Of a DNA stretch of 64,000 bases, positions 35,381-45,204 are shown piece after piece. The DNA is from Parasponia andersonii (taxonomy: Eukaryota; Streptophyta; Magnoliopsida; Rosales; Cannabaceae): contig JXTB01000031.1 in NCBI GenBank assembly GCA_002914805.1, positions 124,036 to 188,035 on the forward strand. The letters run 5' to 3'. Both the position numbers and the translations under genes were made by a program. The notes beneath the pieces were generated by a model. That model was not told where the DNA came from and did no database searches. It saw nothing but the letters and a program-made list of their open reading frames with translations. Positions within the stretch are counted from its first letter, which is position 1, and each line of letters begins with the position of its first letter.

Positions 35381-36029
35381 TGTTGAGGAAAATAGTCTTC
35401 TCAGTAGGCACGCAAAAATATGAAAGTGATAAATAAAGTGAAATAAGAAGACACACAATTTACGTAGTTCTCCAGTTTAGTTATGTCCATAGGACTACTA
35501 TAAATCTTTATTATAGGAAGAAAATTTATATAATATTTACAAACACTCATAACTCACTTTCCTGATCCCAATTATACTTAAGAATTTTTCTCATAAAAAT
35601 TCTCTCAAAAGTTTTTCTTCTAAAGCTTTTTAGAAAGCTCTCACTGTCAATTTAAGATTTCTCCTTTTTTTTTTCTGGAATTTTCTGGATATGCATTCTG
35701 AAGCTAAGGAAAGAAGTTATTTATAGTTGAAACTCCCCCTCTCATTTCCTGCAACTTGGCCAATTCTACGTATTTGAAATTCGGTGCTGAAATGGAAGAA
35801 TGTGGCGCATCCTCTTGAGAATATGGCTTCAATGAACGTGGAACATCATTTGTTGACTTCAACTATTTAACAAATTCAATCATTTGTGGAAATTTTTATG
35901 CATCCTTCCTCTTATTATTATTATTTTTTTCACCGGCTCCTACAACCTTGTCTAATGCACTTAATTTTTGGCCAAAAAAAAAAAAATCCGTGGCCCACAT
36001 TTTTTTCTTTCTCCTAAACAGACCTAACA
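35381..36029 (-). mobile_element. 5' LTR of the copia element
   Basis: About 650 bp; in element direction it begins TGTTAGG at 36029 and ends TCAACA at 35381, canonical ends. It parallels the 3' LTR at 30540-31200. Confidence 0.8.
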
Positions 36030-36734
36030 CGGTGACCGCCGTTGTTATGGTACGTCGGTGTTGCATTAGTTTGGTAATGGGAAGTCGCTGAGATCAAGCT
36101 TCCAAGAAGTGGTGTCCACATCGACTGGCGGGAATTTTGCCGAATTGTCAATTGCAGTTGCATGGCCAAGTACAAATCCATGAAACATTTGCAATTAACC
36201 CAAACGGATTTTTTTCTTTTTTCTTTTTTTCCTCTTTTTCTCAATAATAATATATACATACGACTTTTATTTTTGCTTTATAGATCAATACTTGATCAGA
36301 TTGAAAATGACTAGTAATAGTAAGTTAATTTTACTTATAACTATTCCATTTTAATTCTTTTAGGAAATCCCTTTCATTCAAATTTTTATTTTGGTAGGAA
36401 TAAGTCGTTAGTTTCTGTAGAAATTTTGTCATGCTTCATTAGAAGACGCGATGTTAAATAATTAAATATCTAAACTGAATATTAAATAATCAAACTAGTA
36501 AAAAACACATAATTCAAGGACCATTCATGAAATTAGTCTTGTTTTTTTTCTCTCTTTTTTTTCATAAAACTCAATATTATTTCAAATTTGCATTTCAAAA
36601 AATGAAAATAAAAAACATATTTCAAATTTTAAATTATACTATAATTGATCTTGATATCTTTTCTCTCTTTCAGATGACACTTAATTTGAACACCTTGTCT
36701 CTCTTTCAATTTCTTCATTTCTTATATATGGCTG

Positions 36735-36800
36735 GATGATTCCCGCTTTGTTGGGCAAGAGCATCAGTTGCCAGCCCCCTTGAACTGTTCAGCGTTCCTT
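36735..36800. repeat. Possible third fragment of the conserved segment
   Basis: The string gttgggcaagagc...ccagcccccttgaactgttcagcg resembles 62725-62765 (gggcaggggacccatttgcccagcccctcgaactattcaatg) and 29030-29090. It is short and imperfect, so a relic of the duplicated segment is only a suggestion. Confidence 0.35.
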
Positions 36801-36840
36801 TTTTTTTTTTTAAGCTAGATAATTTCATCCTTTATTCGTT

Positions 36841-36962
36841 GTTATGTTGTAGTCTTCTAGAGTAGAAAATTGCCTTTCATGTTAAGTTCCTTTCATTCAT
36901 TGTTATGTTGTAGTCTTCTAGAGTAGAAAATTGCCTTTCATGTTAAGTTCTTTTGGCCTTTT
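36841..36962. repeat. 61-bp tandem duplication
   Basis: The unit gttatgttgtagtcttctag... starts at 36841 and 36902 with almost no differences, indicating recent origin. No coding content. Confidence 0.92.
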
Positions 36963-37667
36963 TGAACCCTTTTCACCAATGTAACTACATGATCAAATTT
37001 GTTAGTATATTAGTATATTACTTGTTCTAGAGAATTTTGAATTTATCGCAAATTAGAAGGATTTATCATTATGAGATGGTTTTTACATAACATAAATACT
37101 ATCTATTACGTGATCAAATTATCAGTGTATTTCTTAGGGCATATTTATCACAAATTAGTAGGGTTTATTTTACCGTAGGAAAAAAAAAAAAGAAGAGAGG
37201 TATAGATTAATTCAGGGTAAACAAATAGTTTCTTTTTACGGGGGGAAAAAAAGACAAAATCTTTGATTTCATAAGTACAGGCTGATTTGATCACTAGTAA
37301 CTCTTGAATTATAGTCACGGGGTATGTGTCACTTTGGCCCTTGAAGTGTTGTTTAAAATAGATAGTACTCTTACCCTATCCCAAATTTGTTATTCTGCAC
37401 CATTTGCCTTTTGTCAAACAGTCATCCATTTTAAATAGCATAATGTTCAATTCATAAACAATGAAATATCTACATAAATGTTACGACTATAGTAGTATAA
37501 AAAGTAAAATTCAGGGATTTAAATCATAATTCAAGACCATTAAAATTAAAATTAATCTATTTTAAATAACTTGGTTTTTATTTTATATAAAATAAATAAA
37601 TCCCACGGTGACTGACTTCGTTGTAATAGTTTTTCATAAATATAAACATTTTTTAAGCTAATTGGGG

Positions 37668-37825
37668 TTAGCTCAGTTGGTCCAAGGCTTGAAGGATGTG
37701 TGCGTGAATTTGAGAGAGTCAGGTATTCAAACCTTAGTAGAGCGTGTGTGTGTTATTTTTCTTTAAATTTGGAGTAAGTGGTGGTTATTAGTTAAGTCTC
37801 ACCTTTTTAAAAAAAATATAAGCAT
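37668..37825 (+). mobile_element. tRNA-derived SINE-like element
   Basis: A box A-like ggttagctcagttgg (37673-37687) is followed about 45 bases later by a box B-like ggtattcaaacc (37721-37732), the internal RNA polymerase III promoter layout of tRNA-derived SINEs. A GT-rich, then T-rich body and an A-rich end (aaaaaaaata) follow. It is not a working tRNA because the acceptor stem cannot pair. Limits are approximate. Confidence 0.6.
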
Positions 37826-38622
37826 CTTTAAAAAATTAAAAAAAAGAAGTTGGTGAGGAGTTATGCTATAATTATTCAAAATAACACTGAGATCTATAAA
37901 AGGATATTAGAAAATAAATAAATAAAAGGAAGGGTTAATTCACCCTCCAACTTAGGATATTTGTATCACTTAGGTTCCCAACTTAATTATTTAAATATGT
38001 CGACATTTACGAATTAATATTATGCCCGTTATATTTCACGATTTTTCCTGAATGTACAGCAACCATGTAAAACAACAGTAAAATCAAGAAACAACATAAG
38101 GAGCGACGAAAACCACTACAAACGACATGATTAGAAAATGAAATAAAATGCCATAATGCTATTAACGACAAACGACATTGAACTTAACTAACGACATGAA
38201 CAAGAAAGACGATAACAACAAAATACATCAAGTGGAAAACTAATAACAAAAGGCAACATCAATGCAAGCCAACTTTGAAGTTGAGGCTTTGAACGAGGAG
38301 AGCATTGAATGTTGTCAACAGTCGACATTGTTGTTTAATTTCTACCCATAATTGTTAGTACATGTATCATACATTAATTACGAAGATTATAAAATTTGGG
38401 ATGGTGATTTTCTATTAAGTATTTCACAAAGCTTAAATGAAAGATCTGAATGTAGTAATGGTAATGTACGTGGTTACGTACTAATTGTACAATGGTAATG
38501 TACGTAGTTGTTACATTCATTGTACCAAGCGCCCCATATTTTGCCCAAAAATATGTGTATATATATAGAATTTAAAGTAAACATATATATGACTCGCACA
38601 TGGAAGTCGCTAAATTGGAACG

Positions 38623-38724
38623 AGAAGACGTAGAAACCCATGAATCCACAACTGTATACAGATGGTACACGTCAGAAGACATAAAAACCCATGAATCCAC
38701 AACTGTATACAGATGGTACACTTT
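38623..38724. repeat. 51-bp tandem duplication
   Basis: The unit agaagacgtagaaacccatgaatccac... starts at 38623 and again at 38674. Open frames exist on both strands through it, but nothing recognisable is encoded. Confidence 0.9.
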
Positions 38725-38784
38725 CTGTTTTGCCCCTATAAAGAGCTGTACTTTTTTCATTTGCTTTTCCCAAAGAATGTTCTC

Positions 38785-39470
38785 GTGATTTAAAGCCTAA
38801 GCTAATTTTTAGTAATTTTGATTGTAAATTAAGATAATTAAAGAATTTTGTAAAATTCAAAGAAAACTAAGTATTTGATTTTTGTATTTTAGTTCTCAAA
38901 TTATTAAAAATTCTATATAAGAAGGAATCTATCTTTTGTTTGATTTATAAAAATAGATAGACTAATTATAATTCAAGAAAAATATAATCAAGTTGTATCA
39001 AAGCTTAGTTTAATAAAAATTCTAACGTTGATTAAAATAAAGTTCATAAACTTTAAGTCGAAAAGTCCAAAAATTGATTTACAAAGTTAATTGAAATTCC
39101 AAGTACTTAAATCTTCAAAAAAAATATCCTCCTTGGAAATCAAAGGGTCTCGTTTATATACTAAATCCTCAAATAGTAGAAAATACATCCTTATACATTC
39201 ACTTAGCATAAACAATAAACTTAGCTAAATAGTTAGAAATAAAAAGAATGGAATAAGTTATAAGGACCAATCGAAGAGAAATAGGAATAAGACCGCAACG
39301 TAAACCAAGCGACTTGTCTGGCCATCGAGACAACTGACTCGAATGAATAAGTACCTAAAAAGAAGGAAAAATAAGAGGGTGAGATCAAGAGCTCAATAAA
39401 AAAATTGTTACTTCGTTTAAAAACCTTTTTAGTGATGGAAAGTCCCTACATAGTTAGCCAGTACTAGGAC
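38785..39470 (-). mobile_element. Truncated 3' LTR of the second LARD-like element
   Basis: A direct repeat of 41205-41870. Shared landmarks are ttagtaattttgattgtaaattaagataa, gttgtatcaaagctt/gttgtactaaaactt, and ttagtgatggaaag. It stops abruptly near 39460. Confidence 0.85.
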
Positions 39471-41177
39471 ATTGGTTCAAACCAATTACATAATACCCAA
39501 AGTCCAATTAACACAAACCTTGTATGACTCCAATATAATTTTTGTTCATACCGTGAGAAACCGAGCTAGCATGAATCATAGTAACTCAGTAATCCAATAA
39601 ATACGAAGGGAATATACATCAATCAATAAGTTAAACCATATCAAATAAATTTTAGACGAAAGATGAAAATTTGAAATATAGAATACACAAGGCCTAAGTG
39701 ACAAGCTTCACAGAATTTAAATCAAAATTCTAACTCAAACGTTTTTACCCAATAAGGATTTTATAATGCAAGTAGTCACATTAAGTTTCTATCCTCTAAG
39801 CAGTATATTCTAAAAAAATCATAGGTATAAATCTTTAAACATACACATGAAGCTAAAGATTTTCCCTAAAATTATTTTTAATCCACACCAAAGTTTACTG
39901 AGTGACTAAACTTGTGAAAATTTTTATCCAAAGTGTTTCTTTAAGTAAATTACATTCATTCCTTTTTCAAGCATACTTATAAAAATATTCATTAAATCTC
40001 AAAACAAGTATTAAATAGGGATTGAAAAATTCTTAATAATCTACTAAGCCTAAAGTTTAAAATGAAACTTGAAAAGTTTGATTTATAGATATACATATAC
40101 AGAAAAAAAACACCCAGGTCTAGAGATCTTTCAAATCAACATTTTTAAATGTAAAACAAAATCTTATTAGTATGTAAATAGGTTGGGTGGCTTTGTAAAA
40201 TTTAGTCTCAAAGTAGTATTTTAATTTAAAACAATACATCCTTTGAAAAAGTGTATTGCTTTCACCCCACCAATGCTCAAGTTTAAAATGTCCATAACTT
40301 TTTTAAAAACAAATATGTCACCTTAGTCAAATACAAGGTCTGCATCATTCAAAACGCTAATTTTCAACTTGGCATTTCTAGAAGTTCTGAAACTAAATAA
40401 CCCAATTTTAAATCCAACCAATTCTCAACAATTTGAGAATTTTCATTCAAAGAACCACAATAACAGAACTAGATGGAATTAGAGGAATGCAATTCAATAG
40501 TTAAACAATATCTTAAAATATCAGACTATTCACTCAATCAATGGGCATGCTATGTAAAAAGTACCACCAACACAAACACTCAATTATAGAATCAAGTCAC
40601 AATGTATCCAAATCAAATGATCACGAAGATATCAATTACAATAAAATTACGTCTAAGTCACATAAACACCAATAGAGTTAAGCCATATCAGTTAAAGTAC
40701 AAATACAAAACCAATGTATCATAAGTAGAAATCCCCAAGTAAAAACAACTACAAACAAATGCTACAACCAAAAGCGATAACCAGAACCCGAGGGATAACA
40801 TATAGACAATCCATAAGAGAAGTAGAAACACAACAACCAGGGCGTAAGATACCGAAATGCTATCTTAAAACCTACGAGGTTCATGTAGCCTACAATCTGA
40901 ATAGACGGAAGAGTACAAGAACAAACATCCATTCGATGTGAGGGATTACGTTAAGAGTAGAAACTAATAGTCTCATGTCAATTTGACACTTCTGAGACTA
41001 ACATTCATAGGAAATCACATTTTTAAAGATAGCAGAATTTCATTTTGAAGAGGTTTAAAAGAGGACTTGGAAGGAATAGAAGCAAAAGTAACTTATCTAG
41101 CCAGTTTCCTAAGTGATGTATGAGGTATTTATCAAAACTATTTATACAGGCTCAGTACTTGACGGATTTGACGTCGT

Positions 41178-41189
41178 GCTTTAATACCA
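41178..41189 (-). other. Primer-binding site of the second LARD-like element
   Basis: The minus strand reads tggtattaaagc, 10 of 12 bases of the initiator tRNA-Met site, at the end of the 5' LTR. Confidence 0.7.
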
Positions 41190-41192
41190 TTT

Positions 41193-43540
41193 CTATCACA
41201 ACCCAAAATCTAAAGCCATAATTTTTAGTAATTTTGATTGTAAATTAAGATAAGTAAATAATTTTGTAAAATTCAAAGAAAACTAAGTACTTGAGTTTTT
41301 GCATGTTATTCCTCAAATCATTAGAAATTCTATATAAGAAAGAGTTTATCTTTAGTTAGTTTGATTTATAAAAGTAGATAGACCAATTAAAATTCAAAAA
41401 AAATATAATCAAGTTGTACTAAAACTTGGTTTAATAAAAACTCTAATGTTGATTAAAATAAAGTTCATAAATCTTAAGTCGGAAAGTCCAAAAATTGATT
41501 TACAAGGTTAATTGAAATTCCAAAAACTTAAATCTTCAAAAAATATTCTCCTTAGAAATCAAAGGGTCCCATTTATACACCAAATCCTCAAATAGTAGAA
41601 ATTATATCCTCATACATTCACTTAGCATAAACAACAAACTTAGCTAAACAGTTAGAAATAAAAAGAATGAAACAAGTCATAAGGACCAACCGGAGAGGGA
41701 AATGAATAAGACTACAACGTAAACTAAGCAACTTATCTGACCATCGAGACAACTGACTTGAATAAGTAATCACCTGAAAGGGAGGAAAAATAGGAGGAAT
41801 GCGCTCAAGAGCTCAATAGGAAAATTGTTACCTCATTTTAAAACTTTTTTAGTGATGGAAAGCTTTTGCATGGTCAGTTTAATCCAAAATACCTTTTTGC
41901 AAAACTATATATATATATATTTATATATATCTATTTCCAAAACTGATAGTCCGTGTATATATATATATATATAGATATGAAAACATGTTATCCAAAACTA
42001 ATAGTCAGTATGCACATACATATATATAGATATACAAAAAGTATGATATCTAAAAGTTAATTAGTCCACAAATACATGACACAAATCCACCCATAACCAT
42101 GAGTTCACCACTTCTCATTAATAGAAGCCAGGGTGTTGGTACTACATGTGCCATGCAACCTGCCTGACACTTAGTTCATAACCGGAGGGGACACTCGTAT
42201 GCTGCCTACCAAATTTGGAGGGACAACCACATTACCTGCACTTGTCAAATAGGGAGGTAATCAGAAGAAACACGCTGCGAAAATTCACAGACTTTGCACC
42301 ATCGGTGGGGTTGCAGTACTAACCTGGGACTCATGTGTGATCCTATGACACGTGTACTCTGAACTGATGTATAAAAATTGCCATACAGTAATTTAAGTTC
42401 AAATAATGCTCTGGTTTTTAATAAAATGGTTTATTAAATTTTGTAGAAAAAAGGGCGGTATAACAGCTCTATTTTAACATATCCAAAAATAACTTGCACT
42501 CAGAAAAGTCTCAGAGTAATCCAATGTATATAATACAATTCAAAAATCATATTTGTCATCGTGTGTTGCAGAAATTAAGTTTTAATCGAAAATGATGTAA
42601 AATAGAGGTAACTGAACCCCTACCTCAGTGGAATAGCGATACCACACAATAGGATGCTCAAGGTGCTATTGGACAACCATTTAGAGGGTCATGAACCAAT
42701 TCAATGCTCTCGATCGCTCACTTGAGAAAAATCAACTTCTCAATAAAGCTTCGAATCAATGAATAGACCCCCTTCATTGAATTTTTAATATCTAAAAGAG
42801 CTAAGTTAGATATATAACTCGACTAATTCGGATTCAGACTGACACCGGAATAGTAGCACACAAAACTAGACAAAATCTAAGCTGTTAGATATTGATTTTT
42901 GTGTTGGTCATCAAATATAGTCAATATATATATATATATATATATATATCAAACTTCACTATTTTTTGAGTACATTTCAAAAATGACAACAAAAACGAAA
43001 TCTAACGGTCATATTAAAATTCAAATTTGAGCTCAAAAATAGACAAAAATGGTAACTTTCAAACTGGACAAAATGGGATCGTGAAATATATACCTTAATG
43101 TTCCTCTTGATAAGATGAACCCAATGAGTCTAAGAACATGATTTGAAATAGTCTGAAATGGTGCCGGTGACAAAATTTCCAAAAATGCAAAAATGGCATT
43201 TTTGAGCGATGTGGCTCTTGGCAGTGACCGGAGGTAGGCGTAATAGCTTCCTAGTGGCATGGGAAGGGCTCGCCGGTGACTAGGCTAGTCAGATGGTGGC
43301 CGTGGCGACAACTAGGCTAGTCAAACGGTGGCCGTGGCAACAACTGGGCTAGTCGGACAGTGGCCGTGGCGGTGACTGCTCTTCCTTTGCCTATTTAGGC
43401 CGAAAAAAGAGGGAGGGATGAGAGAGATAGAGTCGGGATGGGGAAAGGATGAAAGGGATAGAAACATATATGTATATATATTTAGTTAGTTTTTTCTGGC
43501 CAAATGACCATTTTTCCCATTTAAAATCTGGGTTTTTACA
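41193..43540 (-). mobile_element. 5' LTR of the second LARD-like element
   Basis: About 2.35 kb. The inverted match to 1-1853 and 5549-7330 runs through the tatatagttttgcaaa, ctgcctgacac/gtcaggcag, and aaatggtgaag/TA-run landmarks. It supplies the complete LTR length for the family. It contains a 32-bp triplicate (43280-43375) and a TA run (42923-42950). Confidence 0.8.
43280..43375. repeat. 32-bp tandem repeat, three copies
   Basis: Units beginning ctaggctag (third: ctgggctag) start at 43280, 43312 and 43344, each followed by ggtggccgtggc-type sequence. It lies inside the LTR. Confidence 0.88.
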
Positions 43541-44425
43541 GTTATAGATGGAAAAATGTAGCTAGCCCCAAAGAGATTTGAATAACCTCATCAATCTGAA
43601 AATATCAGCTTATTGTAATTCTTTTAATTCAATTCAAATTTTGCTTTAGTCACCACATTTACCAATTGACCTCAATTTTGCTGTCAAAGCTTTTAAGCTA
43701 ACTTTAATGAAGGAGTTCAATAATCAACAAGGTAGTTATAACCACTTTCCCTATATCATATCATTCTAATTAATCCTCTAAAATTTCCGAGGCATTATTT
43801 TTTCCCTTTTATGGTAATACATTTCGGAGAAACTTCTTGGAAGGTTGCTGATTTGGTTAACATATTTTGCTTTTTCCCTTATATCGTGCATTTTCTTTTC
43901 TTTAATTTGAAATTTAACCCTTCAAGACTTATAAAACGTTTTTGTTTGGTAGACTGAGAAAATAAGATAATACATGGGTGGTTGTTTGGAAGAGATCGAG
44001 AATAATTATTTAACGAAATTAATGAGTTGACGAGGGATCAAAAGATTTTAAGGATTGATAAGAAACATTGAATATTGATTAAGATTCTTAGAGATATGGC
44101 CTTCGGCAAACATTTGCATGATAATGTTTCAATAAATGATTTTCTTATGAGAAATTAACTGAATAGTTCACAACAGTGTCCACTGTTTTATATGGAATTA
44201 ATCAAATCGTAGTCAGATGCTATCTTTATCTTCTAAAAACACTTGAAATATTATTTGAACGATGTAACAACCAAATGGAAAAAGACCCAACTTTCGTGCA
44301 TATTCAAAAGTCATTGCATATTTTTCATAAATTCTAGAAAAGGATACGGCACCGTTACAAAAGTTCAGAGAAAAAACATCACGTTTGTTACAAACTTTGC
44401 TCTTTCAAAAGATAAATATGTATGT
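43541..44425. other. Left flank of unit 2
   Basis: No gene. 43690-43900 resembles 7490-7690 (aaggtagttataac/aaggtggttattgg; gagaaacttcttgg/gagaaatttcttgg). Confidence 0.6.
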
Positions 44426-45111
44426 GTTGTGCGGTCTAAAACTCTATGACAGGTCGTATGAGTAAGATTAAGTACGACCTTATCCGAAAGGGTTGCATGC
44501 GACCTCGACTGCATAAGTTATGTGCGACCTCCTCTGAATAGGTTATGTGCGACCTCCACCGCAGGAGTTACATGCGACCTCCTCCGAGTAGGTTATGTGC
44601 GACCCGAAAGAAAAGGAAACTAGTCTCTGCATCATCAAAGAGATAACCTACAAGGAAAGGGAAACAAAAGTTTCTCTTTCAAGTTCGATCAGTTACCCAA
44701 TTTAAGTGATTACCCAATTATAGTTACTCAAATTGTATTACCCGATTGTATAGTTACACATTTTCACAATTAGAAACATTGAGTTACCCTCATCTATATA
44801 AAGGGAGCTCAATGTTTCGGTGAAGGGGACTTTTGGAGAATATAGAGAGAGATAGATTATTTTTTCCGAATCTAGAGAAGCAAAAGGAATTCAAAACTGT
44901 TTTCTTCTTCTTTCCGGACAACACATTGTAACTTTGAGCTTGTAATTCTCCAGAAAATAGTGAAAAACAGTGGACATAAGCTCATCTTTTTCGGGGCTGA
45001 ACCACTATAAAATCCTTTGCCTCTTTATTTGCTTTGATTAATAACCCAATTTACATAAGCCACATCTCGTAATTTTTTCTAAATCTATTGTTGGCAAAAC
45101 CTCCATCAATA
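44426..45111 (+). mobile_element. Candidate solo LTR with 25-bp tandem repeats
   Basis: It begins tgttgtgcgg; a matching start (tgttatgcgg) is at 63836. It carries 25-bp repeats near the start, then a TATA-like tctatataaaggg near 44795, and a tail (gtggacataagctca...ctgaaccactataaa) typical of copia LTR ends. The bases gtatg flank both sides (44421-44425 and 45112-45116), a possible 5-bp target duplication, though the right end reads caata rather than ending in ca. No coding interior. Confidence 0.6.
44470..44606. repeat. 25-bp tandem repeat array A
   Basis: The core gcgacct recurs at 44474 (as acgacct), 44499, 44524, 44549, 44574 and 44599, exactly 25 bases apart. The consensus is close to gcgacctcctccgagtaggttatgt. 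It is positioned like an enhancer array upstream of the LTR TATA box. Confidence 0.92.
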
Positions 45112-45204
45112 GTATGTATATAAACTTACAAAAAAGATTCATTTCCATGCTTATATAGCCTAGTTTTCCTCATGCATATTTAAAACCAACCCGAAGGCCA
45201 GTGA

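Larger units (their letters stand above)
30540..36029 (-). mobile_element. Ty1/copia element, decayed, with nested LTR insertion
   Basis: Minus-strand element. The 5' LTR is 35381-36029, followed by the PBS-like site, gag and protease/integrase pieces (33740-35370), a foreign insertion (~31770-33739), the RNase H end (31300-31765), and the 3' LTR (30540-31200). The gag-PR-INT-(RT missing)-RNase H order is that of copia. The LTRs align throughout (shared gtaggcacgcaaaa, ttcataaaaattct and gaatgtgta/gaacgtg blocks). Reverse transcriptase was lost where the other element lies. No target duplication is apparent. It is non-functional. Confidence 0.85.
36030..38784. other. AT-rich intergenic region with small repeats
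   Basis: No gene is recognisable; open frames are short and AT-rich. It contains a fragment resembling the start of the conserved segment (36735-36800), a 61-bp tandem duplication, a SINE-like element and a 51-bp tandem duplication, listed separately. The stretch 36455-36545 also resembles 63530-63610 (attcaaggaccattcatgaaatt). Confidence 0.6.
38785..43540 (-). mobile_element. Second LARD-like element, inverted and internally shortened
   Basis: On the minus strand: 5' LTR 43540-41193 (starts tgtaaaaaccc), PBS at 41178-41189, non-coding interior 41178-39470, and a partial 3' LTR 39470-38785. The interior matches the first ~1.7 kb of the interior at 1868-3560 (for example 39560-39620 with 3430-3480, inverted). 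The second half of the interior, the PPT and the first two thirds of the 3' LTR are missing, as if removed by one deletion. No coding sequence. Confidence 0.78.

Noticed and set aside
37668..37740. A functional tRNA gene
   Set aside because: A and B boxes are present but the acceptor and anticodon stems do not pair, and the spacing and tail fit a tRNA-derived SINE better.
38572..38860. Open frames on both strands through 38572-38860
   Set aside because: They arise from a 51-bp tandem duplication (51 is a multiple of three, so it keeps frames open) and show no domain.
44470..44606. A CRISPR-like array because of the regular spacing
   Set aside because: The whole 25-bp unit repeats without variable spacers, the context is a plant LTR, and no cas genes are present.
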